Positions 43,407 to 53,422 of a stretch of DNA of 64,000 nucleotides are shown piece by piece. Below the pieces are notes generated by a model. It did no database searches and was not told where the DNA came from. It saw only the letters and a list, made by a program, of their open reading frames with translations. The number at the start of each line of letters is the position of its first letter. The stretch's first letter is position 1. Made by a program: the position numbers and the translations under genes. Location: positions 15,875,835-15,939,834 of the forward strand of contig NC_003076.8 in NCBI RefSeq assembly GCF_000001735.4, read 5' to 3'. The DNA comes from Arabidopsis thaliana. Taxonomy: Eukaryota; Streptophyta; Magnoliopsida; Brassicales; Brassicaceae.

Positions 43407-46400
43407 CTAGACAACAAAAAGATCAAAGGGACAAACAATAGAGTACAAGTCATTCAACACAACTAACTTGTATATATTCTTACTAGCTGATGCACATATT
43501 ACATTGTTGCTTTGATTCCTCAGCATTTCTTCTTGCGCCGAGACATTATCCTTCAAAACCATAGATAGATTGTTGTAGTTCAAGACTAGAAGTCATCAGT
43601 GTTTTAAAGCAGTACAAGTGTAAAAGGCTTACTAGTTTAGAATACGCAGAAGCAAGAGACCGAAGTGTTTTGTACTTATCAAGAACAGCTATGGCAAAGA
43701 AAGTTGCAGAGAGAAATCCGAATGACGGTTTAGCAAGACTCAGTACCTGCATAAGCTGAATGGCAAATACATCGCTGATTGTCATTTTACCAAGGTCTGG
43801 ACACCTTTGGACAAAATCATCGTAAGAAGGACACGAGTCCGCAACTTTCCTCTGGTCATCATTCACCAGCGACTTGTAGTATTGGTATATCGATTTAGTG
43901 AGATAACCGTATTTTCTTAGCGTCTCACCCAGTCCGTTTGTTCTCACCACATCAAACCCTTCCAATATCTCCGTAGTGAAACAACTAAAGCATATAGATG
44001 AAAACAAATTTGGTTACCAAACCTCAAAGAAGAAGTGCATAACCAATCAAAATCTTCTGTTAAAAGATAAATCTTACGCCGTTTTAATGCTTTCTGCAGT
44101 CTTAGACTGGTTTGGATCCCCTTCAAGAATGTATATCAGCTTTTTGATTCCCGATCTCTATTTAAAATTACAAATCAAGAAGACAGTGAGAAACAACCAT
44201 CAACGAAAGATCGAAAACTTAGGAGTTGAGAGTACACTACACACACCTGAAGTCTAAGTTTTTGGTCCTTGTAGCGATTATCCATAATTGACGAGCGCAT
44301 ATCATCAACGTTCTTCCTCTCAACAATAAAGTCGAGAACATATTCATCTTGTTGGTACTTATGCCTAGCAAGCCAGATACAATCCCCAACTGGTAATCGT
44401 CTAACCTACAGATTCAACAAACACTCTCTCCAGTTAGTTTTTGTAAGTTGGAATCTGTTGACATTCTATCCAAGAAAGCAAATGCAAACCTCAATCTTGA
44501 TCTAGAACACAGAGCTTATGTTATCAACTATGGATCGTGATCTGTGAATAAGAAGGTATGTGTAAGTATTAAGAACACTCAAAATTGAAGAAAAAAGTGA
44601 GTATTGTTCCACAAACCCCTTAGTGGCAAACTGTTCTCGATCATCCAGTATCAAGATCACATCATATACTTCCTCAAACGCTTCTCCGAATCTAAGAGGT
44701 GGAAGGCGTGGAATAGTTGTTACTCCTTCGGTTCCATCAGATGCCAACTTTGTAACCATAAAGAACAACTAAAGCTGATTAGCTTTTCAGTTACTTCTGA
44801 TAATATACATATAAAAAAATAATCTACTGAACTCAAATGGTTACATACAGAAGATGAGCAGGCTTTCAAGGCATGGCTTATACTAGAAGAACATGGACTT
44901 GAAGAACGGAACTTCTTAGCACGAGATCCCTCAAGATCAACTTGACCTGTATCTGTAGCTAAGACTTCATCAGATGAAACATACAACATTTAACAGACAC
45001 ATCATCAAAGATATTAGATCACACATGCTTGCTAAAGATCGTACATTCTTGTGCTCTAGAAGAAGGTCCTGCTGGGATGGATGATTGTCCCCTGGATCTT
45101 GGATCCACTTCATCATCAGATAAGATGTCAACTGAATTAGATTATTTAGATCACACGATACAGTCATCTGCTACATTCCGGCCTTCAACTGTCAGCATGT
45201 ACCTAAGGAAAAGAAAAAAATCTTATCACATGTCTCAACTCTCAAGATAAGGTCTATATCTCTACACATGATACATAAGACAAGGTGTTTTTACTTTGCT
45301 GGGTTGCTAAATTTCACCACCAATCCCTTCTCTATAAGTTTCGACATGCAGCTCCATCCGCTATACCACTCCCTCTTAGAGGTTCCAAGTCCTGCTTTTC
45401 CTTTTCCTTTCTCTGGCCTATCAACAAGAATAGAGGAACAAAACATACATCAGTGATTGGTAACAAAAACCAACAAAAGTTAGATATTGGAACTCTGATT
45501 TGAATCATACGCAATAGAAACATGTGAGAGCCCACTAGCGTCAGCAGCGTCCATAAGCTTTTGTTTACGCATCAATTTTTTCCCATTTGCAGTCTCTTTA
45601 GTAATATACAAACAAACAAACATATATAATGGTCCTGAAGAAAGAAAGAATACATTGCGAGGAAAGTAAACATGTAACTAAACCTGTGCAATGTTAGTAA
45701 CGCATAAGCCGCAGTATTTCTTTGCGGCTTGTACGGTTCTGATCCCTTGGCCTTTTTCCCTGAACAGAATAGAATCACCTTACATATTGATATATGATAT
45801 ATCAAGTGAACAATGTGAGATAATAAAGATATAGCAGTCACCATTACCAGCACGATTTCCAGGTAAAGCTTCTTGCTCGGAACTTGCAGCACCAGTAACA
45901 AAATATCCTTGCATGAGCTTAACCATATACTTGCCAAATCCCCTATGCAACAAATCCAGCCAAAATTAAGAACCAAACCCTTGGCCGGATAGAAGCAAAG
46001 CCACCCCAAAACTAAAACCACTCAATCAAAAAACAAAGACTTTCACTTGAAACAATGAAACATTTTGATCTTCTCTGATTTCACAACGATAAGAAACAAA
46101 CAGATTCTCCAATTTTTGAACAGTCTCAATCTTCTTGACTTCAACGTGAGACAAAGCAAACACAAAACCATTGCTAAAACATATTTTAACAAGAACCACC
46201 AATGTACGTTTATCTTAGTCACTGAATCATTACCCAATTCAATCAATACTGAAGACTTTTGAACCAAAAAACACAAAAAGGTCAAATCTTTTCCTTAAAA
46301 ATTGAACAAAGGTCACGTCTTTAACCCATACCTAAGCAAGAACAGTAGAAAACCTAGAAAAATCCAAAAAAGAAAGCAAGAAACATACTTGATCTTCGAC

Positions 46401-46509
46401 AAGTCTTTGAGGGTATCAATTGAATCCTTGGCGTCGCAGACATTTCTGTAGGCTTTAACAAATTTCATCTCCTGATATTCGGACAAACCCTTGGGCTTAT
46501 GATCGCGTT

Positions 46510-46922
46510 TGTTGGACATGGGCCTAGCCCCTTATATCTTAAGAGGCCCAAAACAGATATGCACAAGTTTAAAAAAGGCTTCAACTACTAAAAAGGCCCG
46601 TTAAGTTTGGAAGGGCAAAAATATAATTTACAGAGGAGACATAAGGGATTTTAGGGTTTAGATTCTCTATAAATACTCAAGCATTATTGGGAAGGGGAGA
46701 AATCCAGAGGTGATTAGCTGAGAGACAAAAAGAATCGTTGCCTTGCCCAGAATCGTTACCTTGCCCGAAATCGTTGCCTTGTCCAGAATTGTTGCCTTGC
46801 CTGAAATCGTTACCTAACCCGACATCGCCGCCTAGCCCGAAATCATCGCCTCGCCCATTTCTGCACTTTGTCTTTCTGCTTTTACGATTAAGTCTCGGTT
46901 CGGGGGATAGTCTATAACCTCC
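46510..46922 (+). repeat. 5' LTR (truncated)
   Basis: Matches 51124-51538 with scattered substitutions. The last about 117 nt of the 3' LTR, including the A-rich AATAAAAAG poly(A)-like part, are absent here, and no primer-binding site follows. An internal TATAAATAC box lies at about 46669-46677. Confidence 0.85.
46733..46858 (+). repeat. 18-bp tandem repeat in the 5' LTR
   Basis: About seven degenerate units of the type GAAATCGTTGCCTTGCCC. The same array is in the 3' LTR at about 51348-51475. Confidence 0.85.
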
Positions 46923-47419
46923 ACTCAACCTAGCAGCCATCCGTGCCGAGCAGGATCCCTCGCGCCGCATCTTGTTCACACCAGTCACAGGAGGCGAAAC
47001 GGATCATGTTCAGGTCGCACGACCTCCCGCAGCGCCTACCGCCCTCGCAGCAACAGCAGCAGACGAAGCAATTGCTACAACAAAAACAGCTAAAGGTACC
47101 GCACAAAGATGTACCACATCAGCAGATCGAGGCACCCACTTAGACGACCTCGTTCAAACCATCCTTGATCGGCTCGACGGACAGGAAGCACGAACGATCG
47201 AACGGATTGACGCTCTTGTGGCAGCACAAGTCACTTCCCAAAGTCAGATCGAGCGACTTCGACGCCGAAAACGCACCTCCCAACCTCATGAAGATCAAGA
47301 TGGACAACAATCTCCACGAACTCCAGTCCCAGAACACTCGGAGACCAGACGCCGCGGACCAGCGTCTCTTATCGTAGGATTCATTGACGAGCATTCTCGC
47401 GGTAGCCCACAAGATGACC

Positions 47420-47850
47420 GCAACCTGCAGAGCGGCCATAACTTAAAGGGAGTCACAACATGCAGAATGGCCATGACTTGCAAGGCGGCCACAACTTGCA
47501 GAGCGGCCACAACCTGCAGAATGGTCATGACTTGCAGAGCGGCCACAACTGCAAAGAGGCCACAACCTGCAGAACGGCCACAACCTGAAGAACGGCCACA
47601 ACCTGCAGAACGGCCACAACCTGCAGAGGGGCCACAACTTGCAGAACGACCACAACTTGCAAAGCGCCCACAACTTGCAGAGCGGCCACAACCTGCAAAA
47701 CGGCCACAACTTGCTCAGCGCCAACTATTTGTCGAGCGGTCACAATCTGCCGAACATCCGGAACCTGCCAAACAGCAACTATCAGCCAAACATTCATAAT
47801 CTGCCGAACGATCACTATCTATCGAGAAGTCAAAATCTGACAAGGAGCCA
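47420..47850 (+). repeat. 18-bp minisatellite within gag
   Basis: More than 20 units of the type GGCCACAACCTGCAGAAC. Because 18 is a multiple of three each frame gives a hexapeptide repeat (GHNLQN, RPQPAE or AATTCR). Occasional units with 17 bases switch the frame, so the gag reading frame cannot run through the array without breaks. Confidence 0.9.
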
Positions 47851-47854
47851 TAAT

Positions 47855-48570
47855 CTTCTAAATAACCGAACTCCAGAGAACAAACAAATCTTCTCCGACC
47901 TACCTGTCGACGATGAAAACCAACCCCGCGATCACGAGCTTGCACGATTGAACGCGGTAATAAGAGAGATGTCCTCCAAAATGCATCGTGCCACAACTAC
48001 AGCACCCGAACTGGAAAAGGTGTTGGATGAAACAAAACGCTCACCCTTCACAGCGCGCCTCTCGGCAGTCCACGTTCGTCATGTTAACAAAGTCAAGTTA
48101 ATACCGTACAATGGTCTTACCGACCCGAAAATCTTCCTTAAGTCAATGTACATTGCTATCAACGGTGCACATTTCTCTACTGAAGAAGCGATGCTGGGAG
48201 CTGCCAAATGTTCGTGGAAAATTTGACCGCAAGCGCGCTTAATTGGTTCTCACGGATCAAAGCTAATTCGATCGATAGCTATCGAGAGCTTACGTCTGTA
48301 TTCCTGCAACACCACTCGTTTTTCATGATCAAGGAAGCTACAAACGCTGACTTATGGACCATGTTTCAGAGAGATAACGAACCGCTTAGAACGTTTATCG
48401 AGAGATTCAAGAAGGTCGTCTCAAACATAGCTATTAAAGACGACGCGGCTATCGGAGACCTTCGAAATGCGTTAATGTTCGTTTCACGGTTTCGAGAAGA
48501 TCTTATCATCGCTCGACCATCAACTTTTGACGATGCTTTGCACCGAGCCAACCGTTTATATCGAGATTGA
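47855..48570 (+). pseudogene. Retrotransposon gag domain, frameshifted
   Basis: The frame up to 48226 ends ..GAHFSTEEAMLGAAKCSWKI, while the continuation FVENLTASALNWFSRI is in another frame starting near 48208. In intact gags the two are contiguous (AKC..FVENL..ALNWF). The second part runs to LIIARPSTFDDALHRANRLY and stops at 48568. No zinc knuckle follows. Confidence 0.8.
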
Positions 48571-48950
48571 AGAAGAGAAGGCCGAGATGGATCGACAGCT
48601 GAAAGCATCTAACGCAAAGAAACGAAACTACTACTAAGCGTTGCCGCAAAAAAAAAAAAAAAAAAAAAAAAAAACACGCTAGGTCTACCTAGCTTTGCCT
48701 TTGTAAAATAAATTATGGATGACTTGATTATTTTCTAAAGGTACGTGAGCAGTCCTTCACAAGACACAACCGTCTCAAACAAAAAAAAAAATTTCAAGAA
48801 ACACAAGTGAGCACTCGCTAGAGCACACTATCGTTGATGAACTCTTTCGGCCGAGTCCGCCTCGCCGATCGCCTAGCTCCCGCATCGTCGCCATGGCCAG
48901 GTGACGATTTTAAACGCGTTTCGCACGGATGCAGTGGTGAAATAATCCAC

Positions 48951-49310
48951 AACTTTACTTTTGTAAAGGTTACAAGCCGAGCCCAATCTCGCACACCAGC
49001 TCGCAGGCAACAGAACAAATAAGCCGAGGTCTGGCTTGCATATTCTTGTCGATCTCGAAGCACCCACAGGGTAAGCCGGACACGAGAGCCGCACCTAAAA
49101 AGTACGTCGAGTCTGTCTCGACTACACCTATAACTTTACTTTTGTAAAGATTAAAAGCCGAGTCCAATCTCTCACAATAGCTAGAAGGCGGCAGAAAAAA
49201 TAAGCCGAGCTCTAACTAGCATATTCTTGTTGACCGCAATGCACCCATAGGGTAAGCCGGAGACCAGAGCCACACCTAAAAAGTATAGCGAGTCCGCCTC
49301 GACTAGATAT
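48951..49310. repeat. Tandem duplication, two 181-bp units
   Basis: AACTTTACTTTTGTAAAG begins at 48951 and again at 49132. Downstream words AAGCCGAG, CATATTCTTGT, GGGTAAGCCGGA and CACCTAAAAAGTA recur in order in both copies. It lies in the non-coding interior of the LTR element. Confidence 0.9.
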
Positions 49311-49828
49311 CCCTAAGCTTGGCGTTTCGAAACAAACATATAGGATAAGCCAAGAGACGTCTTGCCCCGCAAAATATGTATCGAAGCCGAGTTGCGTATC
49401 ACACATGTTTTATGATAAACACAACCAAGCCACGCCTCGCACATAAAAACAAATAATATTAATCAGTAAGCGACGTAAGAGCAAACCTCGTCAAACCTAG
49501 ACCAACTAGAAACTAACACAATCCAACTTACCACACGACATTTTGACGTCTTCAACGTGAAACGCCCATACTTCTTCATCGGGTAGAGCCGAGTCTCTCT
49601 TTCGCCATGCCGCACTGAGACTCTATCGTCGCGTCGGCCTTTCCCAAACTTTTTTGCCGTGTGACCTTGAAACTCTCTTTCGCATGCACCGTTCAATACA
49701 ACGGCACACACATGGCATTGGATGGTGACATACGCATGGCACGGTAACAAAACCGGCCCTGCAACAACTCTAATTCGTCATGACACCAAATTGATGAATC
49801 TATGAATATGCCGCCTCGAATCGGAGAA

Positions 49829-50251
49829 TCCACCTCGCCACGGTTGTGACACATTGATGTTATCACAAATTAACAAGGCTCTCGCCGTCGAACAAATTCG
49901 ACGTCTCCAGCATGGAAAGTCCTTCTCAAACTCGCGGCACGAAAGCATGCAACAAATCCAACTCCTACTACAGCATAATAATCTCCGGCTCGGCACCACG
50001 ACACCATCATTGGCTCGACAGCCTGACGATAATTTTGCCACTCATCACGATCGACAACTCAAATCAGGAAAAAGCCACAACATCTCATGACGCGACAGCT
50101 CTGTCTCACCTTGGGTCTCGGAACGAGCGGATCAACACTTAGCGTAACTTGTGGCTTGGCACGTAAAGCACGACCCACGCCTCGCCACGGTAACGCCACT
50201 TTGGCGAAATATTGCCATCCAAAATAACAAGTCTCTCGCCGTCAACCAACT
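49829..50251. repeat. Diverged direct repeat, spacing about 340 bp
   Basis: CCTCGCCACGG, AACAAG and TCTCGCCGTC(G)AAC(C)AA occur in the same order at 49829-49905 and 50170-50251. It is part of the retroelement interior. Confidence 0.65.
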
Positions 50252-50724
50252 CGAAAAGATCATTGGCCCTGCACAGTGGGGCACGGTAGACAACCTGGAT
50301 CGGAACGGCGCCACCAATCTCAAGACAACGACTTGACACGACAATGCACGCACGTCAAGCCTACCTCGGCACGATGACAAATCATCAAATCAAACGGATC
50401 GCAGCTAACTCGACCTCGTAGCACGACCTCTAGATTTTTGCCCGGCAGGTAGCCATCTTGTGCCTCAACACGACCAATCTCCAATTTTTAGCGCACGCAA
50501 CCTTTTCCTTGGCACGGCAAAGAGTAGCTCGTGGACGTTGCAACACTTCCGTCGCACAACCAACAAAAAAATAAATATAAAGAGATAAGGGAGAAAGAAG
50601 ATTTTACCTTTGGAGAAGAAGCGAAAATGAGTATAAAGTGAGGAGATAGCTGATACGTTTACCAAGAAAAATCATGTTAGCCTAATTCACTAAGTTATAT
50701 GCAGCCATCTCGCCTCGAAAAACG

Positions 50725-51000
50725 TATTGAAGTCATTATTCTCTTGTAAAGTTCCCGCAAACCTCGAAAGATGTGTCAAAGTCACTATTCACCCAAGAAA
50801 GCTCCGTCTCATCTCGAAAAACATGCCCACGGCACTATTCATCCGAGAAAGCCTCAGCTCATCTCAAAAAACATTCCCACGGCACTATTTACCTGAGCAA
50901 GCTCCGGCTCACCTTGAAAAATGTGCCCACTGTACTATTTATCCAAAAAAGCTCCGGCTCGCCTCCAAAAACATGTTCGAGGCATCAATTTTACCAGAGT
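50725..51000. repeat. 50-bp tandem repeat, about five to six units
   Basis: CACTATTCA/TCC..GAAAGCTCCGGCTCATCTCGAAAAACATG-type units restart near 50730, 50780, 50831, 50881, 50931 and 50981, immediately before the 3' LTR. Confidence 0.85.
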
Positions 51001-51123
51001 ATCAATGCACATGCCCATGCAGCCCCGACTAATTCATCCAAGTCATCCTCTGTTTTACGCCCGACTAACATATCCCGCCGAGCTCAATCAAACTCTCGCA
51101 CAACAAACTAAGGGCGGGCGTAT

Positions 51124-51655
51124 TGTTGGACATGGGCCTTGCCCCTTATATGTTAAGAGGCCCAAAACAGATATGCACAAGTTTAAAAGGGGCTTCAACT
51201 ACTAAAAATGCCCATTAAGCTTGGAAGGGCAAAAATGTAATTTACAGAGGAGACATAAGGGATTTTAGGATTTAGATTCTCTATAAATACTCAGAAGCAC
51301 TATTGGGAAGGAGAGAAATCCAGAGGAGATTAGCTGAGAGACAAAGAGAATCGTTGCCTTGCCCAGAATCGTTGCCTTGTCCGAAATCGTTGCCTTGCCC
51401 AGAATTGTTGTTTTGTCCGAAATCGTTGCCTAACACGACATCGCCGCCTAGCCCGAAATCGTCGCCTCGCCCATTTCTGCACTTTGTCTTTCTGCTTTTA
51501 CGATTAAGTCTCGGCTCGGAGGATAGTCTATAACCCCCGCGACGAAACTAACTTGTTGTAATCTCTCGATCTTTGTTATCGTTAATAAAAAGAACCAGCT
51601 CCGTTCACCTCCCAAAATCTCGTATATTATTATTGTTGCATCCCCAGTACAAACA
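51124..51655 (+). repeat. 3' LTR
   Basis: 532 bp, starting TGTTGGACATGGG and ending GTACAAACA. It contains a TATAAATAC box (about 51282-51290), the 18-bp array and AATAAAAAG near 51583. A purine-rich run (CTAAGGGCGGGCG) just before it may be the polypurine tract. Confidence 0.85.
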
Positions 51656-51736
51656 ATGTTTTTCTTGCTTCTTCTGCAACACATAGTCTGCTAAACCTTG
51701 GTTTTTTGGACACATTACCCTTCTCTGGTCAATCAT

Positions 51737-53422
51737 CACTACCCACTTCAAAAAGTTTCAATCTATCAAATTCCTTGATGCATTGCTTACATTCGTTACA
51801 CAAAAAAGCGAGAAATTTCTCGTAAAGGTTTGATCTTTAGTTTGTCGGAGAAGTTTGATAAGTGCTTTTAGGCGTTTTGTTGAGAATTTTCAAAAATTGG
51901 GGATTTGACTAAAATGCGTTGAGTGACGTCATGACGTGACTAGTCAAGAGCCTCGGTCTGAAACAGTGGCTTAATCCAATTTTCAAAATTTTCGATATGA
52001 AAAGAATCTTGGTCTTAATTACACCGAACCGGTTTTGAAATCTCAATCCAAGTTAAACCAAAATGAAATCAAAACTGGGCCGGTTTTTATTTAATTTCAT
52101 CAAGTCGAACCACACGGGGGAGGCACTTATCCTAAACCAAACCGGTTTAGGAAAAGTTAAGATTGTTGACTTTGACTTGGTTGGTAAACCGAGTTGACTT
52201 TTGGTTTGAATCAACCATACCCAACTTATCTCAACGTAAGATGATTCTAGATCAGAATGGCCACTGAAAAGCTTCCTCATGCCTGGAGAACTCACCAAAT
52301 TTCCAGTCAGTGCCGGAGTCAACGCCGTTGACTTTCACTGACCGTGGTGGTTCCCGGGAGTTTAAGGCTAACCTAAGCCTAGAATCCTATTCTTAACACT
52401 CTAAGACATAAGAAAACATTTCTAGAGCTCACATTAAGGTATATAAACCGGGGTAACATCGTTACAGTCAAATCGGAAATTTCACGGCGGAGAGAGGTGG
52501 CTCACGGCAAGATGTTCTTGATTTTATTAAAGATCAAATATAAATAAAATGACCACATCAAATACCGAAAAAAGTCAAAATGGGTGATTCATATAAAAAT
52601 ATACTTTTGTGGCATTGGGTGATTTATATAAAAGACTTTCAATTACGACAAAAATTAAAGTAAAAATTGTGTGAATAATTTTTTTTAAAAAAGTGACTTG
52701 TAGTGATAGATGGGTATGTGGCATCCAATAACAGAGTGGAGAAATCCATGGTTCAAAGCAACCATAAGATTAGCTCAAAGAACAACACTTTAGATTTGTC
52801 TTTTTTTTTGTTGACAATTACATGTTGCTCACTTGTTCCTTTCCCTTAAATTTCTCATCTGTTAGTTCTCACTTCAATATCCTATTATTATTATTATTAT
52901 TATTAGTATTATTCATTCATGCATCATCGTCATCATCTTTCGATTTCACAAACGTTTTTTCTTTTGGTTTTTAGGTAAAAAGTCTCTTTATCTGCAAATT
53001 TACACTTTCTTCTGCATGAGTTTTTTTCAACCTAGATAATAACAGTTTCATTGAAAAAATAACATCTTCACCGACTTAACAACGACTCGTCAGCAAAAAC
53101 TAATCCATTTATATGTCATCTCTTAAGAAATTTCTCGTCAATTCCATTTTTTACTTTTCAGAATTTGATCTCACATCATCATGCTGGTTTTGCTCTCTCT
53201 TTCTTCATCTCCAGGTACTTTATTTTAATTTCCATTTCTGTGATATTTTTTTATATACTATATATCATTTTAGACGCGTTAATAAAAAATACGCGTAATT
53301 AAAAGGAAACTTTTTAACTTTTCTTTAAATATAAACACAGTGTTCGAAGAGGTACAATTGTTGAAACCGACACAACAAAGACTCGATTTTTATCTGTACT
53401 CGAAGAATCAGTAGAAGCGAAG
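51737..53422. other. Spacer, possible TE debris, and DUF1666 gene promoter
   Basis: No gene recognised. A stretch around 52020-52340 has repeated GTCAAC/GTTGAC and ACCGGTTT words that look like decayed retroelement sequence, without identifiable ends. A (TTA)n microsatellite lies at about 52886-52905. The leader of the next gene may contain an intron between 53215 and 53340. Confidence 0.4.

Larger units (their letters stand above)
46510..51655 (+). mobile_element. Non-autonomous Ty3/Gypsy-type LTR retrotransposon, gag only
   Basis: Two direct LTRs (46510-46922 and 51124-51655) start TGTTGGACATGGGCC; the right one ends CA. The interior carries a gag-like protein on the plus strand in at least two frames: basic and Q-rich N-terminal parts, a hexapeptide-repeat tract (47420-47850), then LIPYNGLTDPKIFLKSMYIA and FVENLTASALNWFSRIKANS ... 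LRTFIERFKKVVSNIAIKDD, matching Retrotrans_gag. The frame breaks near 48215. From 48650 to 51120 there is no protease, RT, RNase H or integrase, only repeat-rich sequence with higher GC than the host DNA. The flanks are GCGTT (46505-46509) and ATGTT (51656-51660), a diverged 5-bp target duplication. It is LARD-like and would need proteins from a relative. Confidence 0.88.
43407..51736 (-). pseudogene. MUS81B: MUS81-like structure-specific endonuclease, split by a retrotransposon
   Basis: MUS81 pairs with EME1 to cut recombination and fork intermediates. Reading the minus strand, the N-terminus is at 51736-51661 (MIDQRRVMCPKNQGLADYVL, then QKKQEK). Coding resumes on the far side of the LTR element at 46509 with RDHKPKGLSEYQEMKFVKAY, so the two halves join in frame. 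Further exons give PYKPQRNTAAYALL and ANGKKLMRKQKLMDAADA (about 45580-45730), a winged-helix-like block near 45310-45430, DVILILDDREQFATK (44640), the ERCC4 nuclease signature VERKNVDDM (44301-44324, catalytic residues intact), ILEGDPNQSKTAESIKT (44100), YLTKSIYQYYKSLVNDDQRK and VSAQEEMLRNQSNNVICAS (43520). The VPQVTEEIA segment seen in MUS81A is missing before AVLDKYKTL (43690). It matches what I recall as AT5G39770, described as a non-functional homologue of AtMUS81. Confidence 0.85.

Noticed and set aside
46677-47815. Several open frames on both strands in the retroelement repeats
   Set aside because: An 18-bp array without stops keeps all frames open; only the plus-strand frame linked to the gag domain is meaningful.
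48646-48675. Long poly-A run as a retroposon (LINE/SINE) tail
   Set aside because: It is inside the LTR element, with no target duplication or 5' body of a retroposon.
50425-50450. CTCTAGATTTTTGCCCGGC as a minus-strand Helitron 3' end
   Set aside because: Resembles CTAG plus GC-rich hairpin in reverse, but no convincing stem was found and it lies inside the LTR element.
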